A stretch of 64,000 bases of DNA from Sesamum alatum (GCA_034509735.1 JACGWO010000010.1:9189193-9253192); one strand, 5' to 3'; counted from the first letter of the stretch, positions 25,000 to 36,729 are shown. A program made the numbers and translations. The notes: generated by a model from the sequence alone, not told the origin.

Positions 25000-25362
25000 G
25001 GGATAATTTACATGTTGCAATCCGAGTTTTGACTGTTTTTACACTTTGTTATTTCTTTCTTTTTTTTTTTAGTTTATCATCTCAATTTTTGTAAAATTTA
25101 CATTTTACCTTATATTGTTTTTTATAGATTTTTTGCCTGAAAAAGATATTACAATCAATGCACATACTGAAAAAATATCACTATATTGTCCTTAAATATC
25201 ACAAATGCAATGTATGTGTTTCTTTTTCGACAAAAAAAATAGTCATATATGGCAAAGTGCAATTTTTTCAAAGTTGAGATGACAAATTGACAAAAAAAAA
25301 AAAAAAATTAAACGACAAAATGCAAAAATAGGCATAGTTCAGACAATAAAATGTAATTTACC
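25000..25362. mobile_element. Mutator-like MITE, 363 bp, perfect 9-bp TSD
   Basis: Near-full-length palindrome with ends GGGATAATTTAC and GTAATTTACC. The flanking 9-bp duplications ATAAAATTA at 24991-24999 and 25363-25371 are identical. Arms share the TTTATCATCTCAA and TTTTACACTTTG-type blocks in mirror order. The nearby 18604-18745 copy is a half element of this family. Confidence 0.9.
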
Positions 25363-25371
25363 ATAAAATTA

Positions 25372-26020
25372 GGCTAAATTGCATTATTGGCTACAACATA
25401 TTAAAGGATGTAGCACTATAAGGACACAAAGTTTTGGAAGTGGCAATTTAAAACATTAATTTTTAACTTTTTTTCAATTTGAGACCGACCACTGGAGTCC
25501 CCAAAAGTGCCCCGAAAATGATGATGTGGCATTTTTTAAGATTTTAAGATTGGGTTTTTTGTTAACTAAGCCCCAAAAGATTAAATCATAGCAATATATT
25601 GGCTTAGGTGGGTAAAACCCTTCACATAGCATTTTAGTAATTTATTTTTTTCAAGTTTTTTATCATTACAATTTTGCGATTTTCAGTTGCATGCTCACGC
25701 TAGTAAGCCTAGTATGTAGCCATTGTTGCTCTATGTGACTTGGGTCGAAACGAACAACTATTTTTTTTAAGCGATAAGTACATAATTATATATCTCAATA
25801 TATTGAGTAGTACATCAATATTCAATTAATACGTTAATATAATTAAAAATAATTAAATGAATTACAATAAACTTACAAACTCACATAAATGTGACAACTC
25901 AAACCATAACATCATACTTGTTCATAGGACCTTAACTTTAACTATTAAGCTAATAAATCATTGGTTAAAATTATGCAATCATAATAGGACAAGCTAGGGA
26001 CGACGAACCAATATTTTGAA
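25372..26020. other. Intergenic with one-armed repeat at 25372-25640
   Basis: Begins GGCTAAATTGCATTATTGG and reads like one arm of a palindromic MITE. No mirror arm and no gene were found in the rest. Confidence 0.45.
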
Positions 26021-26280
26021 GGATAAATTACATCGACACTCCTTGAGTTTATGTCAAAATACACAAACACTATTATCTTTTATAAAACTACAGGTATACC
26101 CCCTAAGGGGTGATGTGCAATATTTTTCAAGGGGTGTTTGTATAAACTTTTGACTTTAAATAGGGGGTTTAGTTATAATTACAACTACAATCTCAAAGGG
26201 GTGTATTTATAATTTTATAAAAAAAAAGAAAGCGTTTGTGTATTTAAACATAACCTCGGGGGTGTTAATGTAATTTACTC
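26021..26280. mobile_element. Mutator-like MITE, about 260 bp
   Basis: Inverted ends GGATAAATTACATYGACAC and mirror GTGTTAATGTAATTTACTC. Flanks TATTTTGAA and TACTTTAAA match at 7 of 9 positions, consistent with an aged 9-bp duplication. No ORF. Confidence 0.7.
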
Positions 26281-26424
26281 TACTTTAAATACACCATATA
26301 AATTTCCAATATATTTCTATTATTTATACTAATCGGCGTGGCACACTATCCCTCCATGCATATAATAAATAATATTTCATGTTTTATAATATATTATGAA
26401 TAAAAAAAATATATATAATGTAAC

Positions 26425-26770
26425 ACATCACATTTCAAAAAAAAAAGAAAGAAATAAAAGAAACCAACTTAGGTGTATTACTGGTATAAAAAAAAATTAA
26501 TATCGCGGTGTAAGTAACTATTCTTTATAAGTAAAAAAAAAATTTATTTTATATTAGTACAGATAATAAATTTTAAATTAAGAATATATATGTATAAACT
26601 AGCACTTCATATTTCAAAAAAAAAAAAAGAAGAAATAAATTAATTTAGGATTATTATTCACATAATAAAAAATTAACGTTATAATGTAAGTAACCGTTCA
26701 ATGTAAGGAAAAAGAGTATTTTTCTTTTATATTAATATAAATATGGTAGGAGAAAATCATACTTACTAAA
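26425..26770. repeat. Two-copy tandem duplication, period about 178 bp
   Basis: Copies begin near 26425 (CACATCACATTTC) and 26603 (CACTTCATATTTC). Both contain an A-run, then AATTAATATCG/AATTAACGTT, then TGTAAGTAAC. Diverged, non-coding. Confidence 0.7.
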
Positions 26771-26808
26771 AGTTTTTATGAGAGTTGAAAAAATAAAATT
26801 GCATTAGG

Positions 26809-26997
26809 ATGAAGAAGAGGGATTGGCTGGTGCAGGGTGTCGCGGAGGATGTGATTCAACCCTGTGTCATATTCTTACTAATATTCTTTGCATGGCAAAA
26901 TGAGCGGCTGATGTCGTGCAGCGTAAGACAGCGGGGACGCTTCGCTTGTCGCAGTCTTTTCACGTACCCCGGTGCTCATGATTTTATTCATTCATGA
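26809..26997 (+). other. 62-codon ORF in a local GC-rich patch; unknown
   Basis: The composition (about half G+C) contrasts with the AT-rich surroundings. The translation has a short hydrophobic stretch (VIFLLIFFAW) but matches no family I recognise. It could be the relic of an older gene or insertion; translation is doubtful. Confidence 0.25.
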
Positions 26998-27123
26998 TTA
27001 AATAAAGTAATTTATTTTTCTTTATAAGTTAGTGACTAAATGGCAATGAGCTCGCAATGCTAATCTATTAAAATATTATTTAATTTGATCACTATAATTT
27101 TATTAAAATATTAGTAAATTTAA

Positions 27124-27551
27124 GGGTAAATTACAACTATCTCTTCCGAAATTTAGCATAATTATAAATAATCCATCGTTGTTTGAAAAATTACAAATAC
27201 CTTCTTAAGATTTGTAACCGTCTAATAAATAACTCATTTTCATCTATTTTATGGGTGAAATGACCAAAATGCTCTTATACACTAAATTATTTTTTATTTA
27301 ATTCTTAAATATTTTTTGGGACTATAATGCGCAGTTAGAGATTTCTTTTAAGTTTTTTTACACAGAACAACAATAATGTATTTGTCTTGGCTGATTTTTC
27401 TATAATTTTAATAAAAAATTCAATGGCAAAATGGTCAATTTCAGACTTTTGGATAAAAAATTACAAACCTCGGGGGGTATTTGTGATTTTTCAAACAACA
27501 AAAATATTTGTAATTATGCCAAACTTTAGAAGAAACGGTTGTAACTTACCC
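27124..27551. mobile_element. Mutator-like MITE, 428 bp
   Basis: Ends GGGTAAATTACAAC and mirror GTTGTAACTTACCC. Flanking 9-bp duplications TAAATTTAA (27115-27123) and TAAATTCAA (27552-27560), one mismatch. It shares the TTTGAAAAATTACAAATAC-type arm with the 45503-45960 element. Confidence 0.85.
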
Positions 27552-27560
27552 TAAATTCAA

Positions 27561-28191
27561 AATCATTTTTGTTGCATCAAATATTATGAGTCGATTACTA
27601 TCATCACATATATCGACTATAATAATAGACATTTGCAACCCTTTTTTTTTTTTTTTTCTTTTGAGAGGCAAAACATTTTATAGGCATTTATATATAAATA
27701 ACATAATATAATAACAGTAATACATGACATAGATTTCTGACATTCCTAGGGGTACCCAGTAAATCCATCCTGTCTGATGTGGAATCTATTGAGAATGACT
27801 AACCCAAATAAGTAATAACCCTTTTTCCTTGTCCAACATAGATTTCATAAACAATTCCCAACTGTAGATATTAAACCACCTTGTTACCGTTGGATTTAGA
27901 AGTGTAGATAGGTGATTTTTGGAAGAAAAACTACATGTGCGCGCTCATCCGTCCTAGTCCAGGTTGGGCCGTGCGGTTATAGATTTCTTTTGGAAAAAAA
28001 TTATACTGAAATCCTACACTCTTTTATTTCTTGAACCTTCAAATAGTTGGGCGAGTCTTAGAGGTTGAGGAAAATCCACCTCTCCTATCTGTTGTGCAAT
28101 CTAATTTGTTTCTGCATATACAATAGTCCATTTACATGAAATTCTCAATAACTTATGCCTTTTACATCTATAACAATGACACATTAGTTAT
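27561..28191. other. Intergenic; nothing recognised
   Basis: Contains a T-run at 27642-27658; no ORF of interest. It abuts the truncated left end of the gypsy element. Confidence 0.5.
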
Positions 28192-28284
28192 AACAACTAC
28201 GCTGGCCAACTATGAAGTAAGTTGGATAGTAATTGTATCTAACAACTACGCTGGCCAACTATGAAGTAAGTTGGATAGTAATTG
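28192..28284. repeat. 44-bp tandem duplication (period 49)
   Basis: A 44-bp unit starting AACAACTACGCTGGCC occurs at 28192-28235 and identically at 28241-28284, separated by five nt. It sits exactly at the left end of recognisable gypsy protease sequence. Confidence 0.95.
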
Positions 28285-28522
28285 ATTCTAGAAGCGCAAT
28301 TGACATCCACTTCGAGGAGCATATATGATCAAATGCAACTAGGGGATATTACCTTGGAAAATGTGGCCTTGTATGGGTTTGTGAGAGAAATGGTCCATCC
28401 TCTAGGGATAATGGCTCTTCCCCTCTCCTTAGAGGAGGAGCCTCAGCGGAAGACCTACATGATGAAATGTTTGGTGTTCAATGTTCCCTCCAGTTACAAC
28501 GTGATAATCAGGGAGACCCACA
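28270..28522 (+). pseudogene. Tat-type gypsy: aspartic protease fragment
   Basis: Reads DSRSAIDI..YDQMQLGD..LYGFVREMVHPLGIMALPL..VPSSYNVI, the retropepsin domain of Tat/Ogre-like Ty3/gypsy elements. The catalytic triplet has decayed from DSG to DSR, so it cannot be an active protease. Gag and everything upstream are missing: the element is 5' truncated here. Confidence 0.8.
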
Positions 28523-29089
28523 CTCAACACTTTTTAAGTTGTGGTGTCCACGTTCCATATGAAGATCAAATTTCCTGTACGGGGAGGAATAGGCAAGGTT
28601 AATGGAGACCAATTTCATGCTATGAAATGTTCTGTAGAGGTTGTATGCAAAGGGAAGAAGCGCAACCCTGAACACCTCTCCCTAGAGGAATCCCGTAAAT
28701 GTAAAGGGAAGGACCTCGCACTCGAAGAAGTGTCATACCCCGAGGGAGAGGCCTCCACCAAAGTACACCTTGCAGAAGAATTATTAAATATTGAACTAAT
28801 CCTCGGGGAGTCGGATAAAATCACACATATCAGTTCACAACTAGAATGAGGGATTAAAGAAGATTTCTTTTTAAAGGTAAATTGCATTAGAATAGGAAAA
28901 ATACAACAAACAACAGGAGATATGGGCAGGACAAGTCCTCGCCTTCATAAGCCCAATTGCCATTAAGGAGACGCAAATACAGATACATCAAGTCCAATAA
29001 ATTTTTCATAATCTATCAGAACTGATGATTGCAGACTAAACTTAAGATGTTCACAATACGCAGCCTAACTTGGTCCTTCACTTAACGAG

Positions 29090-29862
29090 CTGTGACTTCC
29101 GGATCAAAGAAGAATTAATCGACTGTCTCATCAAAATGCCGATATATTTGCATGGACTCCTCAAGATCTAGAATGCATCAACCCAGATGTGATAACGCAT
29201 TACCTTAATGTAGATCCCTCCATGAAGCTTGTCAAACAAAAGAAAAGACACTTTGGTCCAGAAAAGATAAATTACACAAAGAGAAGTGGACAAAATATTG
29301 GCAGTCAGTCACATTAAAGAAATCTAATTCCCTGAATGGATTTCTAATGTAGTTTTAGTCCCGAAACCTGAAGACAAATGGCACATGTGCATGGATTTTC
29401 AAGATCTTAACAAAGCATGTCCTAAGGATTTATACCCGCTCCATCAGATTAATCTGTTAGTAGACTTCACCTCCGGGTGTGAGCTCTTAAGCATGATGGA
29501 TGCATCTCAAGAGTACCACCAAATAATGTTGGCCCCTGAAGATCATAAGAAAGTCAATTTTTATCACCACGACGGGAACATTTTGTTATGTCGCCATGCC
29601 ATTCGGGCTCAAGAATGTAGGGCCGATATATCAATGATTAGTAGACAAGATCTTCCGACCCCAGCTAAACATGCTAATAAAGAGAAAAAAAAAACCTAAT
29701 GATCATGTAACAAACTTTAAAGAAACATTTGAGGTCCCGAAGAAGTACAAATTAAAACTCAATCCTACCAAGTGTGCTTTCGGAGTTAAAGGCGGACGTT
29801 TCCACGGGTCTATGGTTACGAAAAGAGGTACCGAGGCGAACCCTCTCAAATGTTAATTAGGT
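29090..29862 (+). pseudogene. Tat-type gypsy: reverse transcriptase, broken
   Basis: Blocks VDKILAVSHIKEI, FPEWISNVVLVPK, MCMDFQDLNKACPKD and CELLSMMDASQEYHQI follow in the RT order (29290-29540). After a frameshift come a GLKNAGATYQ-like block and NMLIK. The segment that normally carries the catalytic YVDD box is missing: NMLIK runs directly into [11 protein letters not shown] (29671-29860). Loss of the metal-binding aspartates and several stops make this dead. Confidence 0.85.
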
Positions 29863-30439
29863 ACAACGTTTCACTGGGAGAATAGAAACCCTCAGTCATT
29901 CATCTCCAATTATGCAAAAAAGAGCTTGCCTTTCTTCAAGGTACTAAGGAAGGCAAAGAGTTTTGAATAGGGACATCGAGTGTCAAAACTCCTTTGACGA
30001 ACTCAAGAAGTACCTGGAAGAGCTCCCTCGGCTGGTTAAACCGTCCCTAGGGGCATTCTGTACCTGTACATATCCACGACTCTTTAGGCAGTAAGCTCCG
30101 TCCTCTTAAGGGAGGAAGAAGGATGACAAATGTCCATCTACTGTGTTAGCAAAGTGCTCAACGGAGTTGATAAGTGGTACACCACCATCGAAAATTGGCC
30201 TTCGCCTTAGTCATCACGGGTGGGAGGCTTTGACCATATTTCCTCTGTTACACCATCGGGGTAAGGACAATTATCTATTAAACAAACCCTCGTGAAGCTC
30301 GACATTTCTGGAAGACTGGTCAAATGAGCCATTGAACTAAGTGAATACAGTATTTCTTACTTCTGCAAACGACCATTAAGACCCATGCCTTAACTGGATT
30401 TGTCTCGGAGATGACAACTCCAACCCCTAGCATGGTTCA

Positions 30440-30874
30440 GCCCCTAGGAGGTATAGCTGCTCCACGTGGATGGAGTGGCCACCCTCCAGAAGAGTGGGGC
30501 AGGTATAATAATCACTTCCCTAAGAGGGATGGCATTAAATTCATTGTGAGATTCGACTAATGAGGAGGAATACGAAGCCCTCGTGCTAACCTGAGGATGG
30601 CTTGGGAGGTAGGAGCAAGGCACCTCGTAGTCTACTCTGATTTCCAACTCATAGTTAATCAACTCGAAGGCACGCATGAGGCCAAGGAAGTTAACATGAT
30701 AATAGCTATAATGAATCAAAGATTTGAAATTCGGAATCGAAAGTTACCAGCTCATCCAAATTCCTTGGGGAGAAAATACCAAAGCAGACTACTTTCTAAG
30801 CTAGCTAGTATAGTAGAAGACTGTCAAACTAGACAAATCACCATACAACACCTCACTAGCCCAAGGGCCCCTTA
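30440..30874 (+). pseudogene. Tat-type gypsy: RNase H
   Basis: Frameshifted RNase H: HVDGVATLQKSGAGII-like start near 30455, TNEEEYEALVL with the catalytic Glu near 30560, then AWEVGARHLVVYSDFQLIVNQLEG at 30600-30670 containing the DFQL form of the DSQL motif. Downstream spacer to integrase is degenerate. Confidence 0.8.
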
Positions 30875-31079
30875 AAGGTCAAGGTTGCCACCTCTTGGGG
30901 GGCTGGCGGTAAGCGATTCGGGCTTGGTTGTAGGACAGGCTCCTCTAAAGGCTGCCAGCAGGAGGAGGGAATGTACGTCTTGAAGGAAATACACAACAGA
31001 TGTTATGGGCCCCATGTATGAGCATGCCATTATTAGGAAAAGGTTTTCAAGTAGGATACTTCTAGGATAATTCTAGCCT

Positions 31080-32030
31080 ACCATAAAAACCGATGCACAA
31101 CACTTAGTGCGTACCTGTGACAAATGTCAAAGACACTCCACTCCAATTCACCAGCTAGTAGAGCCCCTAACTACCTTATTGTCCCCCTATCTGTTCTCCC
31201 AATAGGGGATGGACATAGTAGGGCCATTCCTCGAAGCTCCCGATCGGAGAAAATTCCTGTCGGTAGCTACCGATTACTTCACCAAATAGGTAGAAGCAAA
31301 ATCTCTTTCCGGCATTACTAAAGGGGACATCATGACATTTATATGAAAAAAATATAGTCTGTCGTTTTGACCTTCCTCGAGAAACTATTTCAGATAATGG
31401 TTGGCAATTTCAAGGCCATAAAATACAAGATTGGTGCAACGGCCTCCAGATTAAGCAAAGATTCATTTCGGTGACTCACCCCCAAGTCAATGGGTAGGTG
31501 GGCCACCAATCGAATACTAATACAGGGAATCAGAAAAAGACTAGAACGAGCAGGAGAGAACTGGGTTGAAGAACTAGCCAATGGGCCTATCATACCACCC
31601 CAAAAATTCTACGGGGGAAAGCCATTTCACGTTAGTGTATGGGACAGATGCTATGATCCCCGCAAAAGTAGGGATGCCCTCACACCGAATAGAATATTAT
31701 TCTGAAAATGATAACACTCATCTCCTTAAGGAGAACTTGGACTTCATCGAGGAAGTCGAAGAGAGGTCCTTCCTCTACATGCAACATTACAAAGGCATGA
31801 TGATTAATGCCCACAATAAGTAGGTAAAGTCACGAGATTTCAAGGTTGGGCACCTTGTCCTTTGCCAAGTAGTTACGCTAAAGCTAATTGGTAAACTAGA
31901 CTCTAACTAGGAGAGACCCTATAAAATCACATGTATCCTAGGACATGGAGCGTACGAACTGCAGGACCCAAGGGGCACCCCCTGTCACAACCCTGGAATG
32001 TTCACAATCTTAAGCAGTTCTACGCTTGAG
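31080..32030 (+). pseudogene. Tat-type gypsy: integrase
   Basis: Zinc-binding tail CDKCQRHS at about 31115, the core start GMDIVGPFLEAP and VATDYFTK at about 31210-31290 (first catalytic Asp), and a decayed DNG-like block near 31393. The downstream stretch FHVSVWDRC / FTLVYGTDAMIPAKVG (about 31620-31680) and FKVGHLVL (about 31840) give the C-terminal part. Several stops and frameshifts. Plus-strand order PR-RT-RH-IN confirms Ty3/gypsy. Confidence 0.85.
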
Positions 32031-32251
32031 CCGAAGATTCCCTAGAAATGAGCCCTGCGCCTAGGCAAGCACCTTTTAAAAAATAAGCCCTTCCCCAAGC
32101 AGACACCTTAAAAATAAGTCATGTCCCCTAGGGAGGCACCTTGGAATAAATAATCCCTCCCCTAGGCAGATTCTATCTAAAAAATAAACCTACCCCATAG
32201 GAGACACCCTTTCAAAAATAAGCTCTGTCCCTAGGCAGACAACTTCGCAAT
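32031..32251. repeat. Short tandem repeats after integrase (about 42 bp), part 1
   Basis: Five or six diverged units built on CCTAGGCAGRCACCTT then an A-rich AAAAATAAGYCC tail. The series stops at the copia insertion and resumes at 36256, so it was split. Confidence 0.7.
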
Positions 32252-32427
32252 TGTTAGAATATTTAAGATTTGTGCATATCTTTTTCTTATTTGTTTTGGA
32301 TATGTATCTTTGACAGCTATTGTTATCACTTAATTCCACACCTATATGTAGAGGTGGAAGAATCAATAATATATACAACATTTTATTTTCTCATTACAAT
32401 TTGTACATGGTATAAGAGAGGTTAGGG

Positions 32428-32430
<3 letters not shown>

Positions 32431-32483
<53 letters not shown>

Positions 32484-32504
32484 TATATATATATATATAT
32501 ATAT
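32431..32504. repeat. (GA)n then (TA)n microsatellite in the copia leader
   Basis: About 50 bp of GA followed by about 20 bp of TA, between PBS and the gag region. Confidence 0.95.
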
Positions 32505-32959
32505 TTCTTTAAAAAAAAAGAAAGAGAGAGATAGAGATAAAGTTCAGGAAACCTTAGTTAGCTAGGCAAGACAATGACCCACCAACTGTCGCACCCACCA
32601 CTCGGCATCGACCGTCGTCCCTATCCAGCTGCCAACAACATCCCTCTACGCGTGACTGCGTGCCTCTTCTTTCGCCTTGCACACAACTACGACTTTCATA
32701 CACATCCAGGCTGGCTCACCGCCGTTGAGCGCCACCACTACCTGACCACACCTATTTTCTTCACGGTTTATCCTTCTGTTCTTCTTTCCGTTATAATTAA
32801 TGAGCTAAAAAAGATAGATGTTTGTTTGCAACTATTGTATGTCTCGCTTGGCTTCTTTGATCTACTGTGATAATGCTACGCAAAAACTTGATTACCATGC
32901 GCTGTGGGGACTATGAAAGACTTCTACAAAACTGTAAAACCATATCTATTATTTCTAAT

Positions 32960-34250
32960 GTTCCTACATCTTCAGGTCCTTTTGTTGCCTCATGGTAAGT
33001 CTAGCTAATAGATTTGGGTGCCACAACCCATATCATTGGTAATAAATCTATTTTCACCTCTTTGACATACTCTAGCTCTTTATCACTTGTTCGTCTGGCT
33101 GATAGTTCATACTCTTCAGTCTCTGGGTTTGGTACCATGCAACCTACTCAGCACCTCACCCTTGACAATGTTCTTTATGCTCCTAACTTTCCTGTTAGTC
33201 TATTTATCTATTAGTCAACTTACAAAATCTCATAATTGCTCTGTCACATTCTTTCCGTTGTATTGTGTCTTTCACAATCTGCAGATGGAGAAAACGATTG
33301 GTTATGGACATGAACGTGGTGGTCCCCATTACTTAGATCTATCTTCTAACCCAGTCGCTAATCATGCCCGATCTGTCTTATTGACGCTAATCATGCCCGA
33401 TCTATCCCAATATCCCCTCTTTAATGGCATTGTCGTCTTGGCCATCCCTCTTGATCTAAAATAAAACAAGTACTAACAATTAATTCTTTTGTTTCTAATT
33501 TAGAATGTGAATCCTATGAATTGGCGAAACGTCATCACACTTTCTTTCCTTGAGGAGTCAAAAAACATAGTACTTCTCCTTTTGAACTATTTATTCGGAT
33601 ATTTGGGGGGGGGGGAATTGTCGTGTGTCTTTTTCTCTATTAGCTTTCGATATTTCATTATGTTTTTCGATGATTACTCTAGAATGACATGGGTTTATTT
33701 GCTCAAAAATAGATTTGAAGTTCCTTGTATTCTCACTTCCTTTCATAAAGAAATTCAGGCACATTTTTTCTGTTAATATTCGTATTTTACGCACTGATAA
33801 TGCCCTAGAATTTGGTCAAAATGAGATCTCTGACTTCTATGAGTCGCATGGAATTTTACACCAAACCTCATGTCCTCATACCTCCCAACAAAATGGTGTG
33901 GCAGAACACAAATGTCGTCATCTGCTTGATTTGCTTGCACTATTATGGTACAAATGAATGTTTCCAAATCCTATTAGGGGGATGCAGTGCTGACTGCTTA
34001 TTTTCTCATCAATTGCATGCCTTCTGTGTTCTTAATGGGCATATTCCTTATAGTTGTCTTTATCCTGATAAATCGTTGTTTTCTCTACCTTCTCGTATTT
34101 TTGGTTGTGTGTGTTTCGTTCATGTTGTCTCTCCAGGACAGGATAAGATCTCCCCTCGATCGGTCAAGTGTCTTTTTTTAGGTATTCTCGTACACAAAGG
34201 ATTATCGATGCTATGACCCCGTCTCTCGCTCGTCCTTCACTTCGGTAGAT
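32960..34250 (+). pseudogene. Copia protease and integrase, frameshifted
   Basis: Protease reads IDLGATTHIIGN near 33018, where copia proteases have DSGAT: the catalytic Ser is lost. A GPR-like spacer and an integrase follow in shifting frames. FDDYSRMTWVYLLKNRFEV (33665-33720) holds the first catalytic Asp, RILRTDNALEF (about 33780) the second, and HQTSCPHTSQQNGVAEHK (33855-33915) the third, with Glu intact. The later IFGCVCFVHV block is near 34098. Gag before it (32570-32870) is barely recognisable. Confidence 0.85.
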
Positions 34251-34589
34251 GTTACTTTCTTTGAGACTACTCCATACTATTCCAAGGCCAACCCTGCTAC
34301 AGTATAGTTTGACTTTATTCCTTTACCTATTCCTAGTCCAGAAAATCTTCCACCACCTGACTCTCGGCCACTCCAAGTCTATTCTCGTCATTGTCATGCC
34401 ATATCCACCACATCAGATACCGCTGCCTCTCCTCCTCCATTTGTAGTTCCTGAGTCATCCATAATTGACCTTCTAATAGCCATTCGAAAAGGTAAACGGT
34501 CTTGTACTGCTCATCCTATGAAAATAGTCTTTCTTTTGTCAATCTTAGCCCTAAGTTTCACAGTTTTGTTGTTTCCCTTTCCTCGATAT

Positions 34590-36050
34590 CTATTTGCAAG
34601 TCTTATCATGAGGCACATCAGCATCCCAAATGGAAAATAGCTATAGATAAAGAGGAACTTGGAAACTGGTTGTTCCTCCTCCTTATATTGATGTTGTGGC
34701 CTATCGGTGGGTATTCACTCTTAAGTATCAGGCTAACGGCACTGTTGATCATTACAAGGCTTGATTGGTTGCCAAAGGGTTCACTCAAACCTATGGTATT
34801 GACTACTTTGAGACTTTTTCTCCAGTTGCTCGTCTCAACTCCATCCGGGTCTTGTTTTCTCTGGCTGTTAACCTTGATTGGCCTATTTGTTAGATGGATG
34901 TGAAAAATATTTATATGGAGATCTGAGTGAAACTGTCTATATAGAGCAACCTTCGGGATATGTTGCTCTGGGAGAGAGTCGAATGGTGTGCAAATTGAAG
35001 AAAATACTTTATAGCCTCAAACAAAGTCCTAGAGCATGGTTCGATAAGTTCAGTCATGTTATTGGGGATTTTGGTTTTTCTCGATACCAGGTAGATCATT
35101 CAGTTTTTGTACGAAGTAGACAATCGGGCATGGTTACTCGAGCAGTGTATGTTGATGACATTCTAATTACTGGAAGTGATATTGGAGACATCGAAGACAC
35201 TAAGACATACTTACAGAAACACTTTGTCACCAAGGATTTGGGACATCCAAGATACTTATTGGGTATTGAAATTGCTCAGAGCAAGCTTGGGATATCTCTA
35301 TCCCAAAGGAAGTATGCTTGTGATCTCCTTTAGGAAGTCGGCTTGCTTGGTACTAAATCTATGGACATGCCCATGGATTTTAGTCATGATTTTTCGAAAG
35401 ATGATACCGACTATCTGGAAGATAAGACCAAATATAGACGACTTGTAGTAAAATTGATCTATTTGACTATGACTACGCCTGACATCTCTTTTGTCGTTAG
35501 TCTAGTTAGTTAGTGTATGGATAAGCCTCGACTCATTCATTGGGAAGCTGCTCTTCGGATTTTGAAGTACATAAAGACAACTCCTGGTAAAGGTTTGTCG
35601 TTTGAACAACACGGACATGTCAAGATAGAAGACTACTCTACCGCAGACTACGTTTGATCGGAAAATGATACAAAACCTACTTTTGGGTATTGCACCTATG
35701 TCCGCGGAAATCTTGTGACTTGGCACTACAAGAAACAAACTACAATAGCTAGATCAAGTGCAGAAGTTGAATACAGGGTCATGCCTCACACTACTAGTAA
35801 AATTTTATGGTTGAAACTTTTGTTAAGAGATTTGAGTTTCATAAGTAATGAGCCTGTACCTATTTATTGTGAACAATCAAGCAGCCATTCATATTGCTAG
35901 TAATCCAATTTTTCACAAGAAACAAAAAAAAGCACATTGAAGTTGATTGTCACTTTGTTCGTAAGGCGGTTATGAGTAAGAAAATTTGCACTTCGTATAC
36001 TCTCAGAGCAGAGGGCGAACCTTATTACTAAAGCTAGCAATTTATATTTT
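34590..36050 (+). pseudogene. Copia reverse transcriptase and RNase H, frameshifted
   Basis: The longest open part (34878-35333) carries VYIEQPSGYV, VCKLKKILYSLKQSPRAWF and the catalytic YVDDILITG near 35150, all hallmarks of copia RT. It is followed after a stop by MDMPMDFSHD and TPDISFVV blocks. RNase H is seen as TTIARSSAEVEYR near 35745 and the CEQSS block near 35870 (usual form CDNQSA). Upstream RT (34620-34880) is shifted in frame. Stops at 35332, 35512, 35656 and others show inactivity. Confidence 0.88.
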
Positions 36051-36255
36051 GTGTAACAAGCTACGCATGATTGATATATATGCTCCAGCTTGAGGAGGAG
36101 TGTTAGAATATTTAAAATTAGTACATATCTTTTTCCTATTTACTTTGGATAGTTATTTTTTAATAGCTATTTTCATCAACCCCTATATATAGAGGTGGAA
36201 GAATCAATATTATATACAACATTTTTTTTTTCTCATTCTACTTTCTATATCAACA

Positions 36256-36330
36256 ATAATCCCTAATTCTAGGCAGGCAATTTTTTTCTAATAATCTCTG
36301 TTTCCTTTACAGATACTCTCGTAGAAAGAG
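36256..36330. repeat. Short tandem repeats after integrase, part 2
   Basis: Continuation (CTAGGCAGGCA, AATAATCYC) of the 42-bp array interrupted by the copia element. Confidence 0.6.
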
Positions 36331-36729
36331 TGAATACAAATAACTGAGGAGGCGGGTATAACAAATCTCATGCCATACTAGGAGGCCCTAAGGTAATATT
36401 TTATTCGGCATACTACTCTAAATTACTCCTCATTTTTACAATAGTTAAATCAATAAGAAAAAAAGTCTCCCTAGGAGGAAAGGGTCATTATAAATCCAAT
36501 GAAGCCCAATAGAAATGTATCCAACAACAAGGTGCAAGCATGGGCAACAAGTCCACCAGGAAATCGCATAAAGCATAAGGTAAATATGTGCAGAGGGACG
36601 GCAAGCCTTCCACTAACCAAACATAAGGCACAAAATAACAACCAGTCATTGGCGGCAAGCCATCAGCAAATCAACACAAAGTATTTGAGAAGGGAATCAA
36701 CATAAATCAATATGAGAAAAGCAAAAAAC
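36331..36729. other. Gypsy internal non-coding region
   Basis: No coding potential; part of the long stretch between integrase and 3' LTR in the Tat element. Confidence 0.5.

Larger units (their letters stand above)
32252..36255 (+). mobile_element. Ty1/copia retrotransposon, 4.0 kb, inserted in the Tat element
   Basis: Complete but decayed copia element. LTRs 32252-32407 and 36101-36255 (about 155 bp) both begin TGTTAGAATATTTAA; the 3' LTR ends in CA and the first probably does too. PBS at 32408 (TGGTATAAGAG) resembles the initiator-tRNA-Met type TGGTATCAGAG. Polypurine tract CTTGAGGAGGAG directly precedes the 3' LTR. Flanks GCAAT and ATAAT match weakly, so the target duplication has decayed. 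It splits the 42-bp repeat array of the host gypsy element. Confidence 0.88.

Noticed and set aside
28541..28849. Two overlapping ORFs after the Tat protease as a novel gene
   Set aside because: They continue the degenerate gypsy polyprotein spacer between protease and RT, no independent motif.
32574..32870. 98-codon plus ORF as an independent gene
   Set aside because: Lies in the gag position of the copia element after its PBS and leader.
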